Under the pieces are notes generated by a model. The model did no database searches, had not been told where the DNA came from, and saw only the letters and a program-made list of their open reading frames with translations. Shown piece by piece: positions 23,006 through 34,119 of a stretch of DNA of 64,000 nt. The translations under genes and the position numbers were made by a program. Within the stretch, counting starts at the first letter, position 1. Every line of letters starts with the position of its first letter. Source of the DNA: Moniliella sp. 'wahieum'. Taxonomy: Eukaryota; Basidiomycota; Moniliellomycetes; Moniliellales; Moniliellaceae. The stretch spans positions 248,001 through 312,000 of the forward strand of contig RSEE01000007.1 in NCBI GenBank assembly GCA_003971905.1. The letters are read 5' to 3'.

Positions 23006-23867
23006 GAGTGATAGGGGCTACAGACACACCCTTTGCAATACACAAGGACGGACTAACTTTACACCCAAGCCGTGCTGGCTCTGTTTGCTTTTTCTTTCTG
23101 CCCAAATGGCTTTTTACATCCCTCCTGGAGGTCGAACGAACTGAGAATGACCTCCCCAAACGGACTTAACGGGTTATCGCGATGATGAATGCGACGTTTT
23201 ACATATAAATCCTCTACACGGAGTGACGCAACAGGTCTGTCACATAGGAGAGAGGAGATGGAACGTACCACCTTGCTCCTTTGGGACGCTCTAATAAACT
23301 TCTCAATATGAGTTTGGAGAGTGAAAAGAAGAGTTTGACGAGACCCATCACACCGCCCATCAGCACGCACGCCATATGCCATTACAGGCGAGCGGTGTGC
23401 GGACCGTTCCATTTCGTCGAGAGAGATAAAACACTTTTCGTTACCGCCTTAGCTACCCTTCTCGGGTCGCGCGTGTCCGTGAGCCACATTGCGGCTTAAC
23501 ACGCACGTTCGGGATTGAATACTGATGCTCATACGCGTCCGACATGGGGACTGAAAGAGAGATGCCGTCCTACCCCGGGAGACCGATGGGCTGGGAGCCA
23601 TTTGCCACCGGCGAGGTGGTGGTGGTTTGGGTACTAGGCAAGAGGTCGTGCGGCCAGTAGTGCATCAGCGCGCCCGACCCGGATCAAATTTCAAATCTCC
23701 ATTCTGGCCGCGTGCTGACCTCGCCTTGGTGGCGCGTCACGTGCTTAGCGCGGCCGGTGGAACAGGTTCCGTAGTTTTCGTTGCACCGATCCCCATTTTT
23801 TGGTTTTTGCGCTGGCGGCAGCCTTGGTCTTTGGTGCGCGGCTGTCGACTCGGTTGTTCAGGCCACC
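23006..23867. other. Intergenic region upstream of BMS1
   Basis: About 860 nt without a supported gene. It ends in GCCACCATGG, an optimal Kozak-like context around the BMS1 start. Confidence 0.5.
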
Positions 23868-26800
23868 ATGGCGGACGCTGCGCAGACGCACAAGGAGCAC
23901 CATGCCACGCGTCTAAAGGAGCGGCGGAGGCCAAGGCGACTGCCAAGAAACAACGCGGCAACGATCCGCGCGCCTTCATCTCGGCCAACCCGCGCAGCGC
24001 CCAGAAGCAGATCCTCCGCAACGCGCAAAAGGAACAGGGACGTCTGCATGTGCCCCAGATCCATCGCGGGCCCTCGATCAATCCGACTCCCACTGGGCCT
24101 GGGTCAGCCCAAGCGCGCGCTGCTGCGGGCGATGTGGAGCCGCCGCCACCGCCCCCGCCCGTGATTGTGGCGGTGGTAGGGCCTGAGGGGGTGGGCAAGT
24201 CGACCTTGGTGCGGTCGCTGGTGCGGCGGTACACAAAGCACACTGTCGCGCACATCCAGGGCCCCGTCACTGTCGTCTCGGGCAAGCAGAGGAGGATTAC
24301 GATTATCGAGTGCCCCAATACGATTGATGCGATGATCGATGTGAGCAAGGTGGCGGACTTGGTACTGCTTATGATTGATGGCAGTTTTGGGTTTGAGATG
24401 GTACGTATGCGTCCTTCTGTGCTTCTAACCTTGCTCGATTGCGGCCGAACATGAGGGCTGACATATGGGGGTAGGAAACGATGGAGTTTTTGAATCTTCT
24501 TCAGTCCCACGGCTTCCCCAAGATCATTGGCGTCTTGACCCACCTCGACCTGATCCGCAAGCCGGCGGTGCTGCGGGCGACCAAGAAGCGACTAAAGCAG
24601 CGCTTCTGGACCGAGATCTACGATGGCGCCAAACTGTTTTACCTGTCGGGTGTCATCAACGGACGGTACCCGGACCACGAGATCCAGAACTTGTCCCGCT
24701 TTATTGGCGTGATGAAGTTCCGTCCTCTGGTGTGGCGGAACCAGCACTCGTACATGATTGCCGATCGACTGACTGACCTGACGCCACGCCAAGTGGTCAA
24801 GGAACCCCAAGTAGACCGGACCGTGACCGTATGGCTATTTGAGGGGTACCAACCTGCGTAACCCAGCGTCGGGCGGACTACGGGTTCACGTGCCCGGCGT
24901 GGGGGACCTGACGGTGCGAGCGGTGGAGAAATTGGCCGATCCGTGTCCCCTGCCCACGAGCGAGAGCGAAAAACGTCGTCGCCTGGCCGATAAGAACCGA
25001 CTGATCTATGCGCCCATGTCGGATGTGGGCGGGGTGATGTTTGACAAGGATGCGGTCTACATTAATGTGCCGGGTACCTTCTCCAAAAACCGGGCCGGGC
25101 TCGGAGGCGAGATGGAAGACGATTCGGTGCAGCCGACAAACGAGGGGGAAAGGATGGTGCTTGATCTCCAAGGTGCTGGCGAGACGTTGGATGAGCGGGT
25201 GAAAAAGTCAAAATTCCAACTGTTTGACACGCCGCGCCAGCGCCAGGCTGCCTTTGAAAATGACGTCCCCTCGGAAGAGGACCTGTCAGAGGAAGAGTCC
25301 GAAGGGAGGAGGCCGAGGAGGATGACGATGAAATGGACGAAGACGAGGACGAAGAAGAGGAGGAGTGGTCTCTTGCCCCTCAGACCGCGCGGAAGCACCG
25401 CACCGCCGCCCCCGAGGGCCGGGCCGACGACGAGGGGAAAATCTCCCAAGGCCAGAACGAGGTGGAGTATGCGGACAGTGATTCGGATCTGGGAAACCTC
25501 CTTGAGGATGAAGAGGACGAAAGCGAGGAGGAGGAGGACGATGAGGAAGAAGACCAAAACGAACCCGGGTTTGGGGGAGCTGCTCTGCGGTCTGAAGCAG
25601 CGCTGCGCGCCGAGGCCAACTTGCGAGAGAAGCGCAAGACGGCACCACAGGATCTTCAACGACTGGTCTATGAAACCGACCTCTCTCCTGAACGCATTGC
25701 GGCGGGGGACAATGGTCAAGCGTCGGACGGGGAGGCGGAAAGCGAGGAGGACGCCTTGTCAGGGTCTATGGAGGAAGAGGACTTTTTCCAGAAAAAGGCC
25801 ACCGCCAAGAAAGGGGAGGCGGAGGAGGCGGAGGAAGAGTTGTTCGACTCAACGCAAAGGCTGTACGATCCCTCGGAGCTGATCCAATGGGAGAGTGAGG
25901 CACAACTGGATTCCATTCGTGGACTCTTCATTACAGGTGGAGAGGAGGGTCAGGAGGCGGAAGCTGACGGTTCCGGTTCCGGTTCTGGCTCTGATTCTGG
26001 TGCTGATTCGGGCTCTGAGGCTGCGTCTGAGTCGGAGGCGGAGGAGGATGGGGATGCGAAAACGGCCGAACTGCGCAAGAAGAAAGAAGCACTGAAGCGC
26101 AAGTTTGATGCGCGGTACGACGACGATGAAGAAACCAAGGAGGCAGACTGGTACGACGAGCAGAAGGCCGAGCTCCTGCGGCAAGCGGAGGCCAACCGGC
26201 TTGAGCTTGCCGGTGAGGATGCAACGGTACGAGAAGCGGTGGAGGGCTTCATTGCCGGCTCGTACGTCCGCATGGAGTTGGCCAATGTACCCTGTGAGCT
26301 GGTGGAGTACTTTGACCCGCACCAACCATTGGTGGTCGGTGGTCTGCTTCCCAGTGAGGAGACCTACGGATGGATGCAGGTACGCATCAAAAAGCATCGT
26401 TGGTTCCATAAGATTCTCAAGACAAACGACCCTCTCATCTTCTCCATGGGCTGGCGCCGCTTCCAGAGTTTGCCCATCTACTCGCTCGACGATGGCACGA
26501 GGAATCGGATGCTGAAGTACACACCGGAGCATATGCATTGTCTCGCTACCATCTGGGCGCCTGCCGCCAGGCCCAACACGGGATTTGCCGCGTTCAATGC
26601 ACTGACATCCGAAACTCCTCGGTTCCGCATCAGCGCCACCGGTGTCGTGCTGGACAACGATGCTGGTGCAGCTGGGGTCGGCGCCCACCCAATTGTCAAG
26701 AAGCTCAAGTTGACCGGTTTCCCAGACCAGATCTTTAAGAAGACGGCGTTCATCAAGGGCATGTTCAATTCGCCCCTCGAGGTGGCCAAGTTTGAAGGCG

Positions 26801-27446
26801 CCCAGATCCGGACCGTGTCGGGGATCCGCGGGATTGTCAAGAAGGCTCTGGCCACGAACGATGGCAAGTTCCGAGCAACGTTTGAGGACAAGATCCTCAA
26901 GTCGGACATTGTCTTCCTCAAGGGGTGGATCAATGTGTATCCGCGCAAGTTGTATGCACCCGTGACGAGCTTGCTCTTACCGCCTCAAGAGCGGGGCGGG
27001 TGGAAGGGCATGCGGTTGACCGGTACCATCCGCCGCGAGGAAGGAATCAAGACGCCCACAATGTGGACTCGATCTACAAGCCCATCAAGAACCGGGCTGC
27101 GAAGCGGCAGTTCAATGCGCTGCGCGTGCCCCGCAAGCTGCGCGCGGCTCTGCCCGTGTCGGAGAAGAACAAGGTCATGCCGGGCCTGGGGCGGACAGTT
27201 ACCTGAAGAACCGGGCGGTGGTGATGGAGGCCAAGGACCGGGCGGCGGTCACGTTGTTGGAGCGGATGCAAGCCATCAACAAGGACCGCTTGGCCCGCCG
27301 GCGCGGCAAGAAGGAAGAGGCGCGCGCCAAGCGAGCCAAGCTCAACAAGGATGCCGAGGAACACAAGGAGGAGAAGATCAAGGAGAAGAAAGCAGGGCTC
27401 CATTCGTCTGGCGCGCGAGGACGCCAAGCGCCAAAAGACGGGCTGA
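23868..27446 (+). CDS. BMS1: Ribosome biogenesis GTPase Bms1
   Basis: Nucleolar GTPase of the small-subunit processome, needed for 40S maturation with Rcl1. The start is MADAAQTHKEHHATRLK (ATG 23868 in GCCACCATGG). N-terminal signature NPRSAQKQILRNAQKEQGRL, then the G domain: VAVVGPEGVGKSTLVRSLVRR (P-loop), ITIIECPNTIDAMID, GVLTHLDLIRK (G4-like) and LFYLSGVINGRYPD. An intron (24401-24474) follows FGFEM and precedes ETMEFLNLLQSHGFPK. Domain II begins YLRGTNLR and GVGDLTVRAVEK. A long acidic middle (25250-26060, with poly-Glu/Asp and a GSGSGSGSDSGADSG tract) leads to the conserved C-terminal domain: FIAGSYVRMEL, GGLLPSEETYGWMQVRIKKHRW, WRRFQSLPIYS, IKGMFNSPLEVAKFEGA, FLKGWINVYPRKLY and RLAREDAKRQKTG. 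At least six frameshifts interrupt the frame. Confidence 0.92.
24401..24474 (+). other. BMS1 intron
   Basis: 74-nt intron, donor GTACGT and acceptor GGTAG. Removal joins IDGSFGFEM to ETMEFLNLLQSHG. Confidence 0.85.
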
Positions 27447-27622
27447 GCGTATTCAGATGCATGCATTTGTTGGGCCACCAACTGCGACTGAGAGAGTATA
27501 CGGGGGCAGGTAGGGTGAGGTGGGAGTAGAGATGCTGTAGTGGCTATCAAATATCAGTTGCGCGACAATCGTATGCGCATATGCCCTCGTACAAGTACAA
27601 AAAGGATGGGGACAGGTAAGCC

Positions 27623-28358
27623 TTAGTTTGCACCAAAGACCAACTCATCGTCAAAGAGCTCGATGAACTGGGGCCGGGTCAGGACCGTTGCTGGCAGCGC
27701 GGAGGGGGAGGCGGATCGGGGGCGGACGCACCTGTTCGTTCATGACGCGGACTTTGGGTCCGGCATACCGCAGATACTCTTCCAGGATGGCGGACAGGTT
27801 CCACCGTTGCAGCTTGCGTAGGCAGCCAATGACGGTGCCCGTGCGGTGTCGGCCCAGGTTGCACATGACAAGCACTGGGTACGACGAAGGGACAACGAGG
27901 AGGGCGAGCGCCTGCAGGACCATCTCCTCTGTCACGGGGTCCCAGGCGTTGGTGTGGTAGAGCACACCGAGGTGGTGGAAGGTGATGCGGTTGGTGGCGC
28001 AAAAATCGAGCAAGGCCGGGTCGGGCTCGTCGGGGGAGAGGAAGATGACGCTGGTGAGCATGAGGTTCTGGAGGAAGGGGAAGCTGAGGGCCTCGGGATG
28101 GCCACTGCGTTACAGATTCTCCTCCACCATGCCAAAGTTGGGGGGGGACAAGCATGGCGGGTGGAGGCGCAGGGGCAACTCGCTGCGCTCATAGCACGGC
28201 CGAGGCGCGTTAGGCGCGGACGAGGAGGGCGGTGGCGGCGGCGGCGGCGGCGGCGGCGGAACGGGCGGAAGGATGGATGCGGTGACGGGGCCGGTGAGGA
28301 TGGAGGAGGTGCGGGGGGACCGCAACGCAGGCGGTAGCGCCCATCTGGGCGCTGACAT
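27623..28358 (-). CDS. OCA1: Oca1/Siw14-type atypical dual-specificity phosphatase
   Basis: Member of the plant and fungal atypical DSP family. Yeast Oca1 acts in oxidant-induced cell-cycle arrest, and Siw14 homologues cleave inositol pyrophosphates. The ATG at 28356-28358 gives a Pro-rich N-terminus, then SPPNFGMVEENL, the family N-terminal motif. The core has FPFLQNLMLTSVIFLSPDEPDP and the active-site loop VLVMCNLGRHRTGTVIGCLRK (C-x5-R). An intron (27668-27731) adds the last exon FIELFDDELVFGAN. Unusually, an in-frame TAA (28110-28112) stands where the family has the Tyr of the YRSG motif: EENL-stop-RSGHPEALSF. Frame is unchanged on both sides, so this is a nonsense substitution or a base-call error. 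Confidence 0.82.
27668..27731 (-). other. OCA1 terminal intron
   Basis: 64-nt GTGCGT...CCCCAG intron. It joins VRVMNEQ to FIELFDDELV. Confidence 0.75.
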
Positions 28359-28569
28359 AAGCGGGGTGGGGCATGCGGGCGATGGCGGAGGGGGCGTGGA
28401 CGAGTGGTGGAGTGGCGGGCGAGCGGCGGTGGATCGGCGGCGGCGGCTCCAGCAGTGCCCAGCTCGGGATTGCCCAGCCGAGACGCCGCGCCGCCCACCG
28501 CCGCCGCATCCGTCCACACAGCAGCCACGCTCTTCGAGGTGCTCCGCAGCCAACCGCGTGTGGTGCCAA

Positions 28570-28976
28570 ATGAGTGCGGCCCAGCTCATCACCCAAGTCA
28601 CGCCTGGCCAGCTGCTGGCCGCGTCTGCGCATCCCGCTCCGCCGCCTGGCCTCCGCCCGCTGCGTGCCCCCCCCGGCAGCGATGCGGTGGACGTGGATGC
28701 GCTCGAGGCGGCAGCCCACGCGGCCAGAGCGCATCTGCGCAGCCAGCAACGCCATGCCCGCCTCCCTGCACCTCCCTGTCCCCTCCCATCTGCCGCCGCT
28801 CCCGCTCCCGCCGCCGCCATCCGCCGCTGCGCCGTCCGTCCCCGTCCCCGTCCCTGTCGTGAGCAAGTCTGCGCTTGCGCCTCCCCTTGCTGCGCCCTCT
28901 CCGCCTGAGCCAGTGTCTGCCCAGGCGCTCCCTTCGGCGCCTCCGTCTCAGCCCTACGCGCAGGGGCAGGCGCAGA

Positions 28977-29065
<89 letters not shown>

Positions 29066-30920
29066 GCACCGTCGCTGAATAGCGAAAGCCCCCCCTTGCA
29101 CGACCACACCACTGGTCAATTAGTCCCCAAGCCTTCGTCCGCGACCAACAAGCCCCAGAGCTCGCCCAGGCCACCCGAACGCAAGCGCAACAAGCCCGGC
29201 ATGCTCCAACGCTTGGTTCAGATTTTGACCTGTGCCTCCAACAGCAGCACTGCCACCATGGCCCACGACCACCCCCATCCCCTCCCTCCGCCCTCACCAA
29301 GCATTGTCACTCCTGCCCAGCCACGTCCGCCCGACGCTGAGGGCGAGATGGCTAGTGTCTCCACTAATGGTATGGATGAAACGATCGCCTCGACGGCGGG
29401 CAAGAGCACCAAGCGGGAGGTAGCTACTCCCTCGCCTGCAGCTGCATCTACCGTGTCCCCAGCGCCAGCATTAGGAGCCGCGTCTGGATCTGGATCTGCC
29501 TTTGCTCCTGGCTCTGCATCAGCTCCGGTCTCGGGAACTGCACCCCTGTCTGCGCCCACGGTGCCCGCCCCCAATCCTCCCAGCTCAGAGGCCACGTCGA
29601 GCCACCATGATCTCTCCTCCGACCACCCAGCTGCGCCCAGCACCGCCTCCAATACTACTCCGCGGCCTGCCCCTATTGACACGCTCGTTGCCCAGGCCAC
29701 CCGCACCCTGCCTTCCCGCCTCTCCTCCGGCCCAATCCGGACCAGCACGCCTGTTCCGCCGACCCCGACCACCGGCCAAGTCTCCACCCCCCCCACGCCG
29801 TCGGGGCTGCATTTGCCTCCCGGCACGCGTCCTCGTCCCTCGACCGACTCGCGACGGACCCAAGCCACGCGCAACAGCGGTCTCTACACCATGTTGGGCG
29901 GTAAAATTTTGCCGCGGGAAGAGACGGAGGATGTGTTGGCAGGGGCGGTGGTGCCGCCCGGCGCGACGTTTGGCCCGCCCACCAACCCGCCTACCCGACA
30001 CTCGAACAACACCCGCAAACTTTCCCGCGAATTTCCCAGTCCTCCGATCGAGTCCTGCTGGATCCTGCGGTCCTGCAGCCCGAGCAGCACGAGTTGCACC
30101 AGGAAGAGCTTGTGCCTGACATGCCCTCTGGGGCGGAAGGGTCAGGTCAGGAAGATGCAGTCGAGAATGGAGAGGAAGAAGTGGTGCAGGTCGGCGAACT
30201 GAGCCAGGACGAGTTGGATCAGCAGTGGATTCAATGGGAAATGGAGGAAGAGCAGCGCTTGATCTCCCAAGGGGGAGCTGGTATCCCTCATGACGAAGCA
30301 GGCAATCCCCATCCCCTCTTACCCCAGGCAGAGGGACACAAAAAATGCTTGGTGCTGGACTTGGACGAGACCCTGGTCCACTCTTCTTTCAAGACCATCC
30401 CCAATGCCGACTTTATTGTTCCTGTGGAGATTGAGGAGGTGGTACATGAGGTATATGTTGCCAAGCGCCCGGGTGTGGACGAGTTTCTGCGCCGGATGGG
30501 TGAGGTGTTTGAGATTGTTGTGTTTACTGCCTCACTGAGCAAGGTACGTCTCCCCCCCTCTCTCCCTCACCCTTCCCTGTGAGACAGATCAGGCTAAACT
30601 AACTGAAACTGCAGTACGCGGACCCGGTCCTGGATTTGCTCGATATACACAACGTGGTCTCCCACCGCCTGTTCCGAGAACACTGCTACCAACACCGTGG
30701 GACGTATGTCAAGGACCTTTCCCAGCTCGGCCGGCCCGTGGCGGAATCGATCCTGTTGGACAACTCGCCGGCTAGTTACATTTTCCATCCTAACAACGCC
30801 GTCCCCGTGTCTTCATGGTTTACTGATCCACATGACACGGAGTTGCTCGACATGTGCCCCTTCCTGATGGACCTGGTCCCCGTTTCGGACGTGCGGGCAG
30901 TATTGGACGCAGCACTCTAA
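28570..30920 (+). CDS. PSR1: Psr1-like CTD-type phosphatase (FCP1/SCP family)
   Basis: HAD-superfamily Ser/Thr phosphatase. Yeast Psr1/Psr2 are plasma-membrane proteins acting with Whi2 in the general stress and sodium response. A long low-complexity Pro/Ser/Thr/Ala N-terminus contains a (QT)n tract and a basic stretch, [20 protein letters not shown], that might help membrane attachment. An acidic segment (about 30090-30260) precedes the catalytic domain: [17 protein letters not shown] (DxDxT nucleophile), [37 protein letters not shown]. After an intron (30544-30614) come [47 protein letters not shown] and [15 protein letters not shown]. The start is uncertain: 28570 ([10 protein letters not shown]) or 28682 in another frame. 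Frameshifts lie near 28760 and 30050. It is divergent from the Oca1-type gene. Confidence 0.85.
28976..29065 (+). repeat. (CAGACG)n coding microsatellite
   Basis: A hexanucleotide CAGACG repeated about 14 times in the N-terminal part of the Psr1-like gene, coding for a Gln-Thr dipeptide tract. As a six-base unit it can change length without shifting frame. Confidence 0.9.
30544..30614 (+). other. PSR1-like intron
   Basis: 71-nt GTACGT...CTGCAG intron. It joins VVFTASLSK to [10 protein letters not shown]. Confidence 0.85.
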
Positions 30921-31416
30921 CCCATCTCTCTCTCTCCTTCCCCCCCCCCCCCCCACCTCTCACTTTCCTCTACTCCCCCATTGTATCCGCCGCCGTATGG
31001 ACTCTGTTTGTTTCTCCTCGCATGTCCAGTGCACTGTTTGTTATTCCCCTTGTTCACGATCCAAGACGCTGCTCTTCCTCCTCTGTGAGCGATGGACCTC
31101 AACGTTCTTTCTAAACCCTCTCTTGGCTTGCGTGATACCCCTCGCGTCCCGTTGGACCCGTTTCTCTCCCTTTGCCTCGGCTTCGTTCCCTCGCTCTCCA
31201 CTTCCCCGTTCATGCTGCCAATCTGGCACGCCGGCGTCCCTACTCTCGCCACTCATGACCCTGATCTACCTTGCCCCGTCTTGTCTGCCCTGCCAACTAC
31301 TTCTTGATTACACCAACGCGACAACTGGATTCATAGTACACGGGAGCCTCACGTCACCTAGCTCGGCATGAGCGTGAGGCGGGGGGAAAGAGAGCAGAGC
31401 CAAAGCGCAGGCAGTG
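30921..31416. other. Convergent intergenic region PSR1 / PP1 regulatory subunit
   Basis: About 500 nt of pyrimidine-rich 3' UTR sequence with a 15-C homopolymer (30940-30954). No gene is seen. Confidence 0.5.
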
Positions 31417-32445
31417 TTATGGCGCCTGCTCTGGGGGAGGAGGGATGTGCATGGGTCGGCGGACCAGATTAAAGACAAAGTTCGCACCGAGATTGTTGTC
31501 CCAATACTCGGCGTCGGGGAGGGTGTAGTGCACCGCGAGTTCAATCTGCTTTTGCTCGCCTGGCTGCCAGACAAACGCCATCTCGCCCAAGCGAATGGTG
31601 AACTGGAACCGGTCCCAGCCTTCTTCCCAGCGCAACTCGCCCGGCGGCATGGTATCAATCGCGCTGGCCTCGCTCGGTGGCCACACCAACGGCGGGCCGA
31701 GGGCGGCAGCGACATCACCCACCGCCCCGACACTTCATTCGTACTCTGCCACCGATCAAACGTGTAGCGCACTGCTACCCACTTGGCAAACGCCAAATTG
31801 GCCACGCGCACATACCCTTCCACGTGGCGTGCATCCTGCGTCAGCCGCACCCCTTCCAGCAGCACCGCCCCTGCCGCACTGCCGCCGGCGCCGCCAACGC
31901 CAGCGCCAACGTAAACGGCCGCACCGGCCGATGCGCAGCAAGGCGCGCAAGCTGGCCGGCAACACGTTCGTCCCATTCCCACGCCCACAGCGTCCCGTCG
32001 TGCCGCCCCGCAGGACCTGGGACAAGCTCAAGCCGACCCGCAAGCCTTCCAGGCCCGAAGGCACTTCGTCCTCCGTCTCGGTCTCCGTGTCCGTTCCGGC
32101 GCCCGCGGCGGGTTGACGCTGGTGGGCCGTCCGTGCGGTTTGAAGACGCGGATGTCGGTCAGGTGAGTACCAAAGTGCACCGTCTTGGTCGGGTGATCGC
32201 CGTGGACGAAATGGGTGAGCGCGCTACGAGGCGCAGGCAAGCTCTTGGACCGGATCCGGGGAGGTGGTGGGGCGAGGCGGGGGCGGACCTGGACCCGGGA
32301 GCAGCGGAGGGCGGGGAGCCGTGCGTGGCAGAGGCGGGCGGAGACGAAGAGGGGGCAGAGGCGGAGACGGAGGCGGAGAGTGGAGGGGTGGGCGGGTTGG
32401 ACAGCTGGGGAAAACAAGCGGAGACAGTGGGGGTGGGGCAGGCAT
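31417..32445 (-). CDS. Glycogen-targeting protein phosphatase 1 regulatory subunit (CBM21)
   Basis: Gac1/Pig-type regulatory subunit that brings PP1 (Glc7) to glycogen and promotes glycogen synthase dephosphorylation. The inferred ATG is at 32443-32445 (MPAPPPLSPLVFP). A Pro-rich N-terminus leads to an RVxF-type PP1-docking motif, TKTVHFGTHLTDIRVF (about 32140-32190). The CBM21 domain follows: VLLEGVRLTQDARHVEGYVRV, ANLAFAKWVAVRYTFDRW, DRFQFTIRLGEM, IELAVHYTL and EYWDNNLGANFVFNLV. The protein ends HIPPPPEQAP at 31417. Frameshifts occur near 32230, 31990 and 31720. The domain order (docking motif before CBM21) is as in fungal family members. The start is approximate. Confidence 0.8.
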
Positions 32446-33207
32446 GGTGCGGTGGCTTGGATCGCTATCGTTGTGGGGGGAAGAGATGGAGGGAAGCGTG
32501 GTCTGCGTGGCAGGGATGGTGCAGAGGGGCGAGTGGGGGCTGTCGAAGCGCAGTCTTTGGGCTCCGGGCAGCTCCGAAGGCAAAAGGGACGCTGGGTAGC
32601 TGAGGGGTTGCGGGGCTCGGGTGAGCGCTAGTGGACGTTGGGCGCAACGCAGCCGGCAGGAGAAGCACGGGTGGAGACGTCTGTTTCCGCGTCTCGTTCC
32701 GCGGATTGCCCGGCCAGAGTCGAGTCGAGAGGGGGTGGGGGGCAGGGGAAGACGGATGGGATGGGCGTGGGCGTGGGCCGTGGGGCGTGGGCAAGAAGCG
32801 GGCGGCAAATTCCTAGTCGCACACGCGATGGATATGGCCATTGCATGATGCCGGGAAATGCCCGGCGGCCGCAGGGCCCAGGCCTTAGGCTGAGGCCTAA
32901 GGAAGAGATAGGGCAAACTGGCCCCGGCGGCTGTGCCCGAACCCTGGGGCTCCGGTGGGATCGATGAGGGTGGGTGACACCGGTGACAGCGAGCGAAGCA
33001 CATACGACGTGTACATGTGACAGGGCGCGTGTGCGCTGATTCTCCGGGTAGCGCAGTTTGCCGCCGGGGCGATGCCCACACCCACGTCATCCAGCCAGCC
33101 TGCGCCCTCGATTGGCCCGCACAGCGGAGCCCTCAGCTCGGCGCTTGGACTGCCATTGGTACTTGGTGTGTGCGTTGGACCCGAGTGGGGAAAAAACCGC
33201 GTCACTC
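32446..33207. other. Intergenic region before the tandem repeats
   Basis: About 760 nt, GC-rich. It has a perfect 8-bp inverted repeat (CCTTAGGC, loop TGAG, GCCTAAGG) at 32883-32902. No supported gene. Confidence 0.4.
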
Positions 33208-34119
33208 TGTTGACTGTGATCCTCTGGCTCCCAGTCGGTAGACCAGGTTCGCCTCGGTTCCATCGGCTTCCACGCTGACGTCCCGTGCGTGCACTGTCCC
33301 TGGCCTGCACTCTCTCCTGTTGATCACTGTCCCTGTGCCTAGTCCAGCCTCCTATATAGATGCCTCTGTAACCAGACCCAACTCTGGCTCCAATCCATCA
33401 CCTTCTCCTCATCCTTCTGCCGTCCGGCTCCCTAGGCCAACAGAGCTACAATCTGATCCCCCCGGAAGGGGAGCGCTCTTCAAGCAAGCCCACCCCCAAC
33501 CTACAAGCCCAAGCTAAGCCGCAAGCCCACAAGAACACCCGTCCTCCCGCCCAACAACCACACGCCACAATCGGCACCTTACCAGCCACAATCGGCATAC
33601 TACCCGCCACAAATCGGCATACTACCGCACAATGGACACTCGTCCCCCACAGATGGGGCAATATTTTTAGGGAAAACACGACGGAACAAAACGTGTCGGG
33701 TATCGTCAACGAGACGAAATTCCTCAACGACAAACGGCGCAGGCGAATCGCAGAAAGAGGGGGTGCTGCTCATCAAGTGCCCCACCCACGGCTACACGCC
33801 CGGATTGCCAATTCATCGGGGCACCTGGGGAAAGGATGGGGGGGGGTGGTCACCCAACTTCTCACTCCTCTTTTTCAACAACAAAGAGAACCCAAACAGA
33901 TCAAGACGGTGACGCATAGCCGTTCATTTCCCATGCCCAATGGACCCCACTGGCACCAGGCTGCGGAACCAAAAACACTACCAAACATCCAATTTTGATG
34001 CCAAACGACCTTGGACCGCATTTACTCCAAGTTTCCAATTTCTTTCACTACACCTATAACTGGGCTTTTACTTTTGCCCACCAAATCGCTTCGGGGCGCA
34101 AACCCCTACTACTTTACTT
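33208..34119 (+). repeat. Tandem repeat unit R1
   Basis: First of two near-identical direct copies, about 912 nt. It begins TGTTGACTGTGATCC and contains a CTATATAG element (about 33352), a short ACAATCGGCATACTACCGCC minisatellite (about 33565-33640) and ends CTACTACTTTACTTC. It differs from R2 mainly by short indels. It lacks the last roughly 220 nt seen at the end of R2. No intact long frame was found; it may be a non-autonomous or LTR-like element. Confidence 0.75.

Noticed and set aside
25057-25719. Long antisense frame over the acidic part of BMS1
   Set aside because: Antisense of Glu/Asp-rich GC codons gives open Leu/Phe/Val/Pro frames. BMS1 on the other strand explains the region.
32883-32902. 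Perfect 8-bp inverted repeat with a 4-nt loop
   Set aside because: A single small hairpin in GC-rich intergenic DNA is expected by chance. No T-run or RNA gene nearby.
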